A stretch of DNA of 64,000 nucleotides, from positions 20,100,208 through 20,164,207 of the forward strand of contig NC_052359.1 in assembly GCF_009727055.1 (NCBI RefSeq). The letters are read 5' to 3'. The notes under the pieces are model-generated. The model did no database searches. It was not told the origin of the DNA and was given only the letters and a program-made list of their open reading frames with translations. Below, one piece after another: positions 37,152 through 48,698 of this stretch (positions are counted from its first letter, which is position 1; every line of letters starts with the position of its first letter). Source of the stretch: Benincasa hispida (taxonomy: Eukaryota; Streptophyta; Magnoliopsida; Cucurbitales; Cucurbitaceae). The position numbers were made by a program, and so were the translations under genes.

Positions 37152-37929
37152 TAAGGAAAAACAAGATGATCGTTTAGGAAGTGGTTGATACAATCTTTAG
37201 GGAATGCATGAACCAGACATCGTTTGGCGAATGAGAAATCTATTGTATAGGCTCTCGGCGATCCCGTTTTTCACAGGTTTCTTTTGCAGGCAGTAGCGCA
37301 TACCTCGGATATGACCCGAACATGAATAAAACACTCAAATGAAACATTTTCATACTTCGACCACCAGTACCTTAACCTTCGCGGTCGCACGTTCCAGTTC
37401 AAATGTTTAATTTGGTTAATTATTAATAAATTTAATCAATAATTATTAATAATCTTAATATATCATTTAATTAATAAATATAACGCTTCGCGACTCTCAG
37501 CGACTCGCGATACGATTAATAATGCCACAACAATGCACGCCTTTACCAATCACACCAAAAATATAAAGAATTAATATCAAACTGAGGCTAAACATCCAGA
37601 AAACTCCAACTTAATCTGAATCCACAACACTTTAACAATTTAAAGAGAGCAGATATGCAGCCCAACGAAATGTATATGCAATTTTTTGCATATGAAATCT
37701 GGACATATCAACTAAAGCTCTAATACAAAATTGAAGATAAGAGAAAATAAATATAAAAAACCAAAAAGAAAAAATAAAAAATAAAAGCCAGACGTAAATA
37801 ACGAGATAATTATAATCGAAAAACTAAAGAGTATATTTGATCACAATAATAATATAAAAAAGGCAATATTATAAGAAAGTGCTCTTATGAGTATATTTAA
37901 CTCAGACTCATAAATGCTGATTGATGATA
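37152..37929. other. LTR-like and AT-rich sequence after gap
   Basis: Bases 37152-37260 hold CGATCGTTTAGG-like words and GCTCTCGGCGATC, as in the LTR at 38280-38430. Bases 37400-37930 are AT-rich with TTAATTAATAAAT words. No gene. Confidence 0.5.
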
Positions 37930-39278
37930 AACAAAAACAAAGGATTGAGTTCACATACCAGTTGAAGACTTCTTACTCGAACTCAACGTAGCGGAAGAAC
38001 CTCTACGAACTCTCTGGCCCAGCAAATCAGTCGACTACGGCAACACGATTGTCTACACGAACAGCAGCAACACGAAAAAGCACGAGCAAGCAGAAGCGGG
38101 GACAACACCACCGGTTGAAGCCCTTGGTATTCTCAGAGTGAGAATCCAAAGTGTGGTCTTTGGTGATTTTGGTAGAGGTAGGAGGAAAGGCTAATCGTGT
38201 AGACGATAAGCAAGTGGGAGAGAAATCTATCATATAGCGGGGATGCTTATCGTTTAGACGAAGCTACACGATCATGTAGGTTTTACTAAGTGATCGTCTA
38301 GTAATAGGTAAAGGATCATTTAGAAAACACGACACGTTAGGTGATCGTTTAGAGAAAGGCGTGCCATCGTTTAGATGTGGGTGTGCGATCATTTAGACGA
38401 TGAAGCTCTATCATATAGGCTCTCGGTTAAGCGACGTTTTCACACCGATTGCGAATTTTTTTTTAAACTCTTTGGCAAATGAAAAAAAATTTCATTTTAT
38501 TCTTCGGTTACAATAACCGAATATGGCTTCTCTCACTAACACACGATTGAGGAAAATATTTCGGCCAATTATCTCATAATTAACCAATTTAATAATAAAT
38601 GAATATAATCATATTATATTCTTACCCTATAGTTTGATATCATATATCTACTCTAGAAATTTCTCCTCCACTTGATATAAATCATATTTATATCGAATTT
38701 CCTCCAAAATAATGTATCTCATACATTTAATCAATTATCATATATAATTAACCAATTCAATTATATCATATATAATCGGACTCCCTCTTGTCAATTTGAA
38801 CATTTCAAACTGACCCAAACACTGATTCTCGACTTTATCCAAGCTACCTAGGGGACCTTATGGACCTATGGCTCAAAGCTCCAACGGTATGTGAATAACT
38901 GACTAAACTTTTTAGCCATGAGATCCACCATCCGTTAACTGCTAGGCATTCCACTAAAGACCAACAGTTGAACTCTACTTACCACAGATACATTTCTGTG
39001 TCCATCAGATATAACCAATCATGAGTACGATGACCCTTCACAGATGCTCGTAAGTATAGCTATGCCAATTTACCGTTTTGTCTATATAGTTACATCTCAC
39101 TCCTTAAGTACCACCGATTCCTCTAAGGAACAATTCAACATAGTCCAACTATGTGTGAACACCACTCGGGCCAAGAGAAGGTGTGTGGCGCCACATTGTT
39201 TAAGCCCTGGAATCAGCCCTTAAGGGAGCTATCTATCTACTTATCCGTGCCTTGGGGAAGGAGTGAATTCCATTTTGT
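37930..39278 (-). repeat. copia LTR fragment, minus strand
   Basis: Reverse order of family blocks: hairpin at 38129-38145, CGATCG-motif cluster at 38190-38420, CATTCCACTAAAGACCAACA at 38947, CTTCACAGATGCTCGTAAG at 39037. The outer end is cut off at 39278, where a plus-oriented LTR begins. Confidence 0.75.
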
Positions 39279-41165
39279 TGTTGAATTTTATGTCCTAAAA
39301 CTCGTAGTTTGTAATATCACATTCTTGTTCAATAAAGCTGCTATTGAAAATCTTTAGTAAATTTAAATTCTATATTCAGGAATCCAATTAACTAAGGTTC
39401 TGAGGCTATTAAGTTTAAGTTTGAACTTTATGTAGTGATAAAAATGTGGATCAAGTTCAAATATATATAACCAAAATGGACTATAGTATATGAATAAGGT
39501 TGGACGCCTTATTCTGGGGACACTATGGATGCGGCTCATTTTGTAGTTAGTACAAACGATGTGATCCTAGACCATTTATGTGGAGACATGAAAATGGGGG
39601 CATCCTATGTAAAGAGTTTACATAAGACTGAACCATGAAATAGTCACTTTTATGTTCTAAATGTCGTTTAATGTATAAAACTGACTATTTCGTTAATTGA
39701 TGAACTAGATAACTTAATCTTAATCCTAAGCTAACTATGAACTCCTGCTCACTCGGAATTATCCTTAGATCTGCATAGGTGAAGGCAGCTCATTATCGCT
39801 AGCTTAATAAGCCTCCCATTTTAGGGGTAAGATCAAATGGATAGCTGAGAACATAGGGTGCAAGACGGAATTCACTCCTACCCGTTATAGGGATAGTATA
39901 GGTTGTTCCCTTTAATACTGAATCCAGGTCTTGAACAAGGGCCCACCTCTCATTGGTCCGAGAGGGGTTCAGTTTATAGGTTGGACCTTAAACCAATTGT
40001 TCATTAGAGGATCAGTGGAACTTAAGGAATAAGATGTAGTCTCGGGGGTAAAACGGTTTTTATGACCCAGCCAAAATTACGAACGACCTGTGAAGGATTA
40101 GCTTACTAATCACGGTTATATCAATAGGACACAAATATATTTATAGTGAGGGGAGTGCAACTACGGGACTATAGTGGAATGACCCGTGAGTTAACGGATG
40201 TTGATTAGCTAGCTAATCTCGGATCGTTGGAGCCCATGATCTATAGGTTCATTAGGCTCCCCTACTAGCTCATATGAAATAAACTTAGAACAGTATGATA
40301 GAATAATTCGAATTGTTCGAATTAGGTGAAGAGAGAGAAACCGACAAGTATATGTGATATAGTGGTCGGTTTTTGAGCTTAGAGATACAGCTTTAATATT
40401 TAAATGTGATTTAAATATCAAGAATATGAATACATTCATATTTGAAAGCTTGAAAATAATGGAAAGGGTCAATGATGTAAAAAGTTGAAGAGTTGACTTT
40501 TAACTTTGAAAAGTCAAATTTTGACCTACCTTATATTCAAATGTGATTTGAATTTCGAGAAAGTGAATGCGGATTCATGCTCAGAAGGTCAAAATTAGTC
40601 AACACAGAAAAATCATAAAAAGTCAAACTTTTGTTTGACTTTGACCAAATGACTATTTTTCCCTTTGACTAAAGTTAGTGGGAAAATCCAAAGTTTTGTT
40701 GGATAATTTCACTAACAAAATAGTAGGCTAGGTGTTGGCTAATAGTGGAGACATTAAGCCCACTTAGATAGTGGATTCTAGGTGTTGGGTTTTTATGAAG
40801 TTATTTCATGCAATTTTGCATGGCCCTTTTCTATAAATCTGGGCTTGTTGTTTTGGATTAAAGACTTTTGGAATTTTTGCAAAATTAGTTTTTAAAAATT
40901 GGGCTGAAAAAATCCAAACCCAACCTAAATTTCACTCCACTATTTCTATCTCTTTTTCTCTCTCTCGGGTTCTTCATCCATCGGGTCCCACAACCTGGTT
41001 CTGAGTCCAGAGGATAGTAGATCAGCTCGAGTGTTTGTCTGATTCGTGTTCAAGCAGCGATAGAGGAGTTTTGGGAGCTTCAAAGGTATTATTTCAAAAT
41101 AACCTTAATTAATTCATTTAGGGTTGCATGTTTAATTTGGGCAATTAGAGTAAAATCGATTCTCA
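39279..41165 (+). repeat. copia LTR, plus strand
   Basis: Starts TGTTGAATTTTATGTCC, a diverged LTR start. Contains the family blocks in forward order (CCTTATTCTGGGGACACTATG, first 20 at about 39507; GGTCTTGAACAAGGGCCC at 39928; ATTTATAGTGAGGGGAGTGC at 40139). It lacks an evident CGATCG cluster. The right end is near 41165, where the orientation flips. Confidence 0.65.
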
Positions 41166-41826
41166 TTTCCGCTGCGCATGCCCACTTTTCCATCACTTGT
41201 GTAGCTGAGTTCCCAGCTCCCAAATCAAACGAATCGCCAAAATGGTAGGTTTGAATTGGTGACCTGGCCTCTCGCACCCATACAAATCAAAGGACCACCC
41301 TCAATGGCAGGAGTTCTTAATTCACTTAGGATTGAGGTCATGTTACCTATGGTCATCCTAGTGAAGTGAAGTCTCTGTAATGAACGGTGTTATATAACGA
41401 GATGATAACACTTCGTGGTCAGGTCTTATACAAACTCTTTGTATAGGACACAACCTCTTGCATGTCTCCTATACGAATGATCAGGATTAGACCATCTGTG
41501 ACAAGTCACAACACTTGTGACCATTCCACAAAGCGAGCCACATCCGTAGCATTACCAGGATAAGGTTTCCCTTCTATATCCATATACTACAGAACATTTT
41601 GGTTATCACTCAATACATGTTCCACTTGTATGTCACCATATACATGCTTAAATTACAAACCAATAACCAGGGATTTTATGTTTATTGGTTTGTGGTAAAG
41701 CAAATAAAGCATACAATTGAGGAAAAACAAGATATAAAGTAAATATCATATATTATACAACACAAACATTCGTACAAACTATTTATAAACTACAGGACAC
41801 GAGACTTTAGGGCATCAAACCCAACA
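41166..41826 (-). repeat. copia LTR fragment, minus strand
   Basis: Runs in reverse from AGTTCCCAGCTCCCAAATC to the LTR start CCCAACA at 41826. It abuts plus-strand RNase H sequence with no spacer. Confidence 0.75.
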
Positions 41827-41828
41827 GG

Positions 41829-42290
41829 TATCAGTCCAATCCAGGATTTGATCACTAGACGGCGGTCAAGATGACCCTTAAGTATCTTTGAAGAACGAGG
41901 GACAACATGCTCCTGTATGAAGATAAGGATCTGATCCTTACAGGATACACGGACTCTGACTTTCAAACTGATAAAGATTCTCGCAAATCGACATCGAGGT
42001 TAGTTTTCACTCTAAATGGAGGGGCTGTAGTGTGACGAGGCATCAAGCAAGAATGCATCGCGAACTCTACTATGGAAGCCAAATACGTAGTCACTTGTGA
42101 AACAGCTAAGGAAGTTGTTTGGCTGAGGAAATTCCTTTCAGATTTGAAAGTTGTTTAAAATATAGATTTGCCTATCACTCTTTATTGTGATAACAACGTT
42201 GCTAACCCTTTTACAAAGGCTCTCACGGGTATAGTGTTCGAGGGTCACCTGGAGAGTTTGGGTCTGCGGGACATGCGGCACCTTGTCTAG
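41829..42290 (+). pseudogene. copia RT end / RNase H fragment
   Basis: Plus strand. Reads YQSNPGFDH at the start, LILTGYTDSDFQTDKDSRKS in the middle, TMEAKYVVTCETAKEVVWLR and ITLYCDNN, then jumps to VANPFTKAL and ends LESLGLRDMRHLV with TAG at 42288-42290. There are internal stops (for example TAG near 41854) and the part between CDN and PFTKAL is deleted. It is the correct upstream neighbour for the polypurine tract and LTR that follow. Confidence 0.9.
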
Positions 42291-42385
42291 GGCAAGTGGG
42301 AGATGATACTGGGTTATGCCCTACTTTATTGTATATTGTACATGTTTTATATTGTATTGTACATTAGTCTCCCAAGGCATTAGGC

Positions 42386-42397
42386 CAAATGGGAGAT
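42386..42397 (+). other. polypurine tract of copia element
   Basis: CAAATGGGAGAT directly before the LTR start TGTTAGGATTGG at 42398. The matching minus-strand tract is at 59219-59230. Confidence 0.75.
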
Positions 42398-44342
42398 TGT
42401 TAGGATTGGTATCCTAATTCTCCTGGAGTCTCGTTGTTTGTAATGATACACATTGTTTGATGAATAAAATAACAATTGTTTCATTCCGGCATTTACTCAT
42501 ATCCAATAAAAAAAGCTCCATGGTTATCTTATGTAAACTTAATGTGTCTGTAGTATAGGGATTAAGGTGGGATACCTGATTCTGGTGACACTACGGATAC
42601 GGCCCGCTTTGTTGAGGTTTATAAGTGTTGTAAACTACTACAGATGGTAGATCCTGACCATTCATGTGGAGACATGCGAGTGCGGGTGTCCTATACAAAG
42701 AGTTTGTATAAGACCAAACCACAAGATGACTAGACTTTGTATATAACATCGTTGATATTAGAGACTTACATCTTACCTAAACGACCATAGGTGACACAAC
42801 CTCAATCCTGAGTGTTTTGGGAACTCCTGTCTTTGAAGGCAGTCCTTTAATTAGTATGGGTGAGAGTGGCCAGATTGCCAACTCCACATGCCTATCTTTT
42901 TGGTGACTTGTCTGATCTGGTAGCTGGGAACTCACTTACACAAGATGGAATTCACTCCTTTCCTGAAGGGGTAAGTAGAGAGATTGCTCTTTTAAGGGCT
43001 GATTTCGAGGCTTGAACATAATGGTCACAACTTCTCTTTGGAAGAGAGGACTCGATCATAGTAGGACTATGACTTATGTTCATTAGAGCATTTAGTGGTA
43101 CTTAAGGAGTTATATGTAACTACAGGGGCATAACGATTATTAGCCATGTTGTACTTACGAGCAATCTGTTAAGGATTGTCACATTTTTGATTGGTTAAGA
43201 TGGACACATAATATATCTGCGATAAGCAGAGTTTAGCTATCGGTCTTTAGTGGAGTGTCTGGCAGTTAACAAATAGTGGATCCCGTGACTAAAGAGTTTA
43301 GTCAGTAATTCACGTACCGTTGGAGCTTCGAGCTATAGGTCCATAAGGTCCTTTTGGTAGCTCAATGGATTCAGTTGAGGATCAGTTCTTGGTGTTGATT
43401 TGAAATGTTCAAATTGACAAGAGGTAATTCGATTATATATGATATGATCGGTATGATGTATGAGATACATCTAGTGGAGGATTAATGTAAATGAGATTTA
43501 CATTTAGTACCATGGAATAGAATAAGAGCTATGGTTTATATGTTTCATGAGATGAAACATTAAAACTATAGGTTATAAATATAATATGGTAAGTTAGTTA
43601 TCATTTATATTTATAATAATATTAATTATTTGATAATTAGCTCTTTTTCACAAATATCTAATTGAGTGTGATGTTATTGGTGGTTTCATGTAACCATGAG
43701 ATAAAAGGAAAAATGTTTTCCTAATTTTAGTAATGTTGAAAATTGTTGTTTTTGAGATTTTCCAATCTCGAAAAAATACTCACGGGAAGTTGTCAAGTAA
43801 ATTGGATTACTAAGCGACAGCTTGGAGTAAGGTAAGAGATTGTGGAGTGTTAGTAGGCGACAGACACTCAGCTAAGCGATGAGCTAAACGATCGCATAGT
43901 TTTTACTAGACAATCACTTAATTTTTCCTAAACGATTAGGCATCGACCTATACGATAGGTTTTTCCATCTCCCACTTGCTCAATCGTTTAAACGATTGTG
44001 TTTCCTTCTGTGTTCTACTTCAAACCAAGTCTATACAGAGCCCACCTTCTGGATTCTCACATTGAGAATACTAAGGTAGCCTTTTTGGTGGTGTCATACT
44101 CAACTCGAAACTGTCAAGGTTCTGTGGAGGTCGTTCGTGTTGTTCGGGGTATTCGTGACCAAGGCGATCACTTAGTTTGAGTGCGCAGTGTTCGTGCAGT
44201 GTAACGGTCGTGTTGGACGAGTGTTCGTGTGTTGCGTTGTTGCTATGATAGAGCGTTCGTGATCAAGGAGCTATGTGATGAGTTGACTAAAGTGTGTTGC
44301 TCTTGTCCTTAGTCATTTGTATAGCATGTTGTAATTTATGTA
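42398..44342 (+). repeat. copia 3' LTR, plus strand
   Basis: Starts TGTTAGGATTGGTATCC after the polypurine tract. Same subfamily as the minus-strand LTR at 56991-59218 (shared start and hairpin at 44053-44069). Bases 43810-43980 carry the CGATCG-type words (CTAAACGATCGCATAG, TATACGATAGG). Its end is missing; at about 44342 the orientation reverses. Confidence 0.8.
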
Positions 44343-44991
44343 TTTTTGCAATCTCTCTACTTATCACTGCTTCGAGAAAGGAGTGAATTCCATCTTGTGT
44401 AAGTGAGTTCCTAACTCCCAGATCAGACAAGTCCCCAAAAAGGTAGGCATGTTGAGTTGGCAATTTGGCCACTCTCACCCATACTAATCAAAGGACCGCC
44501 TTCAAAGGCAAGAGTTTCCAAAACACTCAGGATTGAGGTCGTGTCACCTATGGTCGTTTAGGTGAGATGTAAGTCTCTAGTATCAACGATGTTATATACA
44601 GAGTCTAGTCATCTCGTGGTTCGGTCTTATACAAACTCTTTGTATAGGACACCCCTACTCGCACGTCTCCACATGAATGGTTAGGATCTAGCATCTGTAG
44701 TATTTTACAATACTTGCAAACCTCTACAAAGCAGGCTGTATCCATAGTGTCACCAGAATCAGATATCCCATCTTAATCCTTATACTACAGACCTATTTAA
44801 GTTATCACTTAAGTAATGACCCACTTGTATATCACATATACATGCTTAAGTTTACATAAGATAAACCATGGAGCTTTGTTTATTGGATATGAGTAAATGC
44901 CAGAATGAAATAACAGTTATTTTATTCATCAAACAATGTGTATAATTACAAACAACGAGACTCCGGGAGAATTAGGACACCAATCCCAACA
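44343..44991 (-). repeat. copia LTR fragment, minus strand
   Basis: Reverse orientation, ending with the LTR start CAATCCCAACA at 44991. Same subfamily as 42398-44342, forming a head-to-head pair with it. Confidence 0.75.
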
Positions 44992-46784
44992 ATATGGATA
45001 AAGGAGGGATACCTTATTCTGGTGACACTATGAGTGTGGCTCGCTTCGTAGGTGTTACAACTGTTGTAAAGTGCTACAAATGATCTGATCCTGATCATTC
45101 ATGTACTAGAGATGCAAACGGAGATATTATATACAAAGGAGTTTGTATAAGACCGAACCACGAAATGTTAAGTCTCGTTATGTAACGTCGTTCATAATTA
45201 AACTTTCATTTAACTAAGATGACCATAGGTAACATGACCTTAATTCTGAGTGAGTTGTGAACTCCTGCCTATGAGGGTAATCCTTTGATTTGCATGGGTG
45301 AGAATGGCCAGATCGTCAACTCAACAAGTATACCATTTTGAGGATTCGTCTGATTGGGGAGTTGGGAACTCAGCTACACAAGACGGAATTCACTCATTCC
45401 CTGAAGCAGGGGTAAGTAGATAAATTGCTCCCTTACGGGCTGATTTCAAGGCTTGAACAATGTGGTGCCATACTTTCTCTTTGCTCATGAAGGGTTTAGT
45501 CATAATGGGACTATGATCTATTTTTCATTAGAGGAATCAGTAGTACTTAAGGAGTTGGATGTAAATACAGGTGCAAAACGGTAAATTGACCCAATTGTAC
45601 TTACAAGTGATTTGTGAAGGGTCATTGTACTATTGATTGGTTATATCCAATGGACACAGAAATATATCAGTAGTGCGAAGACTGCAGCTGTCGGTCTTTA
45701 CTTGAGTGCCCAACAGTTGACGGCTGGTGGATATCATGACTAAAGAGTTTAGTCAGTTATTCACGTATCGTTTGAGCTTTAAGCTACAAGTCCATAAGGT
45801 CCCCTTGGTAACTCAATGGATTCAAATTAAGAATCAATTTTTTGGTTAGTTTGAAATGTTCAAATTAATAAGAGGAAATTTGATTATATATGATATAATT
45901 CAATTAATTCAATTATGTATGATATAATTGATATGATGTATTTGATACATTATTATTTGATTGGAGGAATTTAATACAAATATGATTTATATTAAATGCC
46001 ATAAAAAGAGGAAAATAACTATGATTTATGTATTGTATATGATGCAATGTTAAAACTATAGGTTATAAATATAATATGATTAGTTAATTATTGTATTTAT
46101 TTATAATTTATTAATTATAAGATAATAAAATTTCTTTTTCTCCAATAATCACCTTTAGTGGGTGGTTAGACGATTTTATGGCTAAGTGGGATGAAGAAAA
46201 AAAAAAGATTTTTCTATTGATTCCACACACAACAAGTAATCAGATTATTAATTGAGAGACAAAAAGATTGCACCAAGTTTACTGTATGATAGTAATCTTT
46301 TCTAAATGAACGAGTGTCGTGTTGATACGATAGACTTCCTTCTTCTATACGATAGTGCTACCTATTACTCGATCGTCTATCCGATTATCTCCTCCTCCTC
46401 CTCCATTCTCCTTCTCTCAATCCAAAATCCGCCACAGCCCACAATTCTTGGATTCTCACATTCAGAATACCAAGGTAATCCTGTAATGGTGTCTAGTTCG
46501 GTTAGAGGATCTAGTTTTAGTCGTTGCTGGTGTTCGATGGAGATTGTCTTGCTCGTTGCATTCGCGTTGTTCGACGCATTGGTGATTGATCGAGAGACAT
46601 ACGTGAAGAAAGAGTTCTTCAAAGGTACTGTCACTCTATCCTTTGTTTTTGATAAGAAGCATATTGTAATTTATCTTTAATGCATAATCGTTTTTGTATG
46701 ATTGAAAATGTTTGAATTCTTTCACAATTGAATTTGGAACGATTGACTTCCACTCATAGATCTTCTATAATTAGAGTTTCTTCA
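44992..46784 (+). repeat. 3' LTR of the composite copia (5' end missing)
   Basis: Closely similar to the 5' LTR at 32416-34169, and ends CTTCA at 46784 before the TTTCC duplication. About the first 250 bases of the LTR are absent; a minus-strand LTR piece takes their place. The hairpin is at 46452-46468 and CGATCG-type words at 46260-46385. Confidence 0.85.
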
Positions 46785-47113
46785 TTTCCATCCTATCATA
46801 AGCCTTACTCATATCTAACTTTGAAATTGTGAACCTGACACTTTTTTTCCTCATGGATAAGCAACATACATTCATGGCTCAACATCAACTTTATTACAAT
46901 GACCTTAGTACTAATTTTATACAAAACATTGCAAACATTAATAGGTCGAAAATAAAAAAACATTCTTGGATTAATTCTGGATCTTTGAGATAGAAAAGAT
47001 GACCTTAATAATGTTTTCATCTTCTGCAACTATAATTTTAAAACGAAAAAGTTTTCTTCCACCATTTTCACACCTCATCTCCTTGAAACACAATTTTTTC
47101 TATAGCTTCTTTT
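46785..47113 (-). pseudogene. LINE-1 reverse transcriptase remnant, upstream part
   Basis: Minus strand. Near 47000-46900 it reads NPRMFFYFRPINVCNVLYK, the conserved L1 RT box usually written FRPISLCNVLYK, and near 46805 KLDMSKAYDR. There are frameshifts between them. The frame continues at 30489 on the other side of the copia insertion. Its upstream part is cut at 47114 by the hAT-like element. Confidence 0.88.
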
Positions 47114-47121
47114 ATTTCCAA
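47114..47121. repeat. 8-bp target site duplication ATTTCCAA (left)
   Basis: ATTTCCAA flanks the element at 47122-47937 on the left; the same eight bases occur at 47938-47945. Confidence 0.8.
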
Positions 47122-47937
47122 ATGGGGGTGATCATCGGTCGGATGGAATCGATTTTAGACAAAAACCGTCACTGACCGCCAATAAATTGATTTTCATCGA
47201 TCAGTTACCGACGGTTGTGGACAGGAGGAGAGGAGGCATACGTCGACCAGTCGGTCGATTTCGTCGGTTTTCATAACAACATCAAACTTTAAGAAAAGAC
47301 AATGAGGAAGAATATATAAATGAGAACAGAAGGGGTTGAAGAAGAGAATATGGAATCTAAAAAGAATGAAGAAGAATAGAGAAAAATGCAGAAGAGATAT
47401 GGAGAAACGAGAAGCTTAGCAAATGGAGAGTCGGAGAGAGGAGAAGATGAAAAGAGAAGACAGAAAATTTGGGTTAGAAGGAGAAAAGTTTAATTAAGAA
47501 AGGGAAGAAAAGACAAATGCACGATGGAGAGAGAGAGGGGGAAAAATTAACGATACATATGGAATTTGATGAAAAGAGAAGAGATCATTGATAATCAATG
47601 ATTTTCACATCAACCAAGATGTAATGATAGAAATGAGAGAGAAAGAAGAAGTGTTTAATGGTGATTACACACCTTTCCATATATTAATTATTAAATGGCA
47701 GATTTTCTTTTTTAAAAAAATGACAGTTTTTCTTTAAGTGCATACATCAATCAAGGAAAGTGTTTGGAAATGTTAATACCGTCGGTCGAAAATGGGAGTT
47801 TTCAGGTCATCCGGCCAACTATTTTTCGATTTTTGAAAACAGAAAACCGTTTTCGATTGGAAAACCATCAAAATTGGCCGGTCAATCCCGGTTCGACCAA
47901 TTTTTGGTCGGTTTTTTGATTTGGTTTACACACCCCT
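47122..47937. mobile_element. hAT-like non-autonomous DNA transposon, 816 bp
   Basis: Flanked by an 8-bp duplication, the size made by hAT transposases. Ends are GGGGGTG on the left and CACACCCC on the right, a short inverted match. Both flanks hold repeated CGGTCGG/CCGACC words (GGTCGGATGG, CCGTCGGTCG, GGTCGGTTTT) as subterminal repeats. The purine-rich middle (47290-47650) has no transposase frame. Confidence 0.72.
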
Positions 47938-47945
47938 ATTTCCAA

Positions 47946-48698
47946 CTATTTTCTTACTTTTAATGTTTAATATATATATATTTATTCATGAAAAACTATT
48001 TTAAATGGAAAAATTGTTGAAAATATTTACAAATAATAACAAAATCTCATAGGTCTATCCGTGATTACTATTTTAAATATTTTAATTCATTTTCCTATAT
48101 TTGAAAACAACTATTTATTTAACTATATAAAATCATATAATGTGCAACATTAAAACCTAGTTTACGGAAATTCTCTATCTAGATTTCAAAATATCATTGT
48201 CAATAAATATGGTGAGGTTTCAATTTTACAAAAATTTTAATAAAAATATAATTAAAATGTATCCAAAAATTTTAAATGAAGAATAATTATATACACCCTA
48301 AGCTATATCCATCCTTATGGGATTCCCTCGAGTTCTAAAATATATAACCTAATCTTTAAAAAAAATAAAAAATAAATAAACGAGATGAAAATATATAGAA
48401 GTTGAAGCAAGAATTTGATGAGCTTAATTTAAGGAAAGAAAACCTGAAGAGTAGTTAAGTAAGAGAACTTCATAAAATTAAATCAACAAGAAAAAGCCCC
48501 ATTATTTATTAAATAATAATAATAATATCAATTAAAACCCTCTCATTAAGAAACTCTCTTCATTCACTGATTCAACAAAAAAGAAAGCCACAAAGTGCCT
48601 TCTTTTGCACTTTGCATGCACCAAGAAACTCCTCTCTTTCTCCGCCGATCTTCTTCCTCTCATATTATACACTGAGAGAAAAGAAATCAAACCACAAA
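47946..48698 (+). other. upstream region and 5' leader of ABCG gene B
   Basis: AT-rich; no gene. It probably holds the promoter of gene B: TATTATACA at about 48663 lies near the ATG and would leave too short a leader, and AT-rich words further up (48505-48530, AAT run) are alternatives. No single TATA box can be chosen. Confidence 0.4.

Larger units (their letters stand above)
30495..46784 (+). mobile_element. composite copia insertion splitting a LINE-1
   Basis: Bounded by a TG start and CA end of the same LTR family, with a 5-bp TTTCC duplication. If removed, the LINE-1 reads through (KAYDR on the right side, then MLKLGF on the left), so one event brought in the whole block. The 5' LTR is followed by a good primer binding site. 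The inside is not a normal copia: antisense gag, LTR pieces of both orientations, a short RNase H piece and an assembly gap. Later insertions and recombination must have rebuilt it. Confidence 0.88.

Noticed and set aside
43998..44180. Heat-shock element at the LTR hairpin
   Set aside because: The inverted repeat lacks the regular GAAnnTTCnnGAA spacing, so it is reported only as a hairpin.
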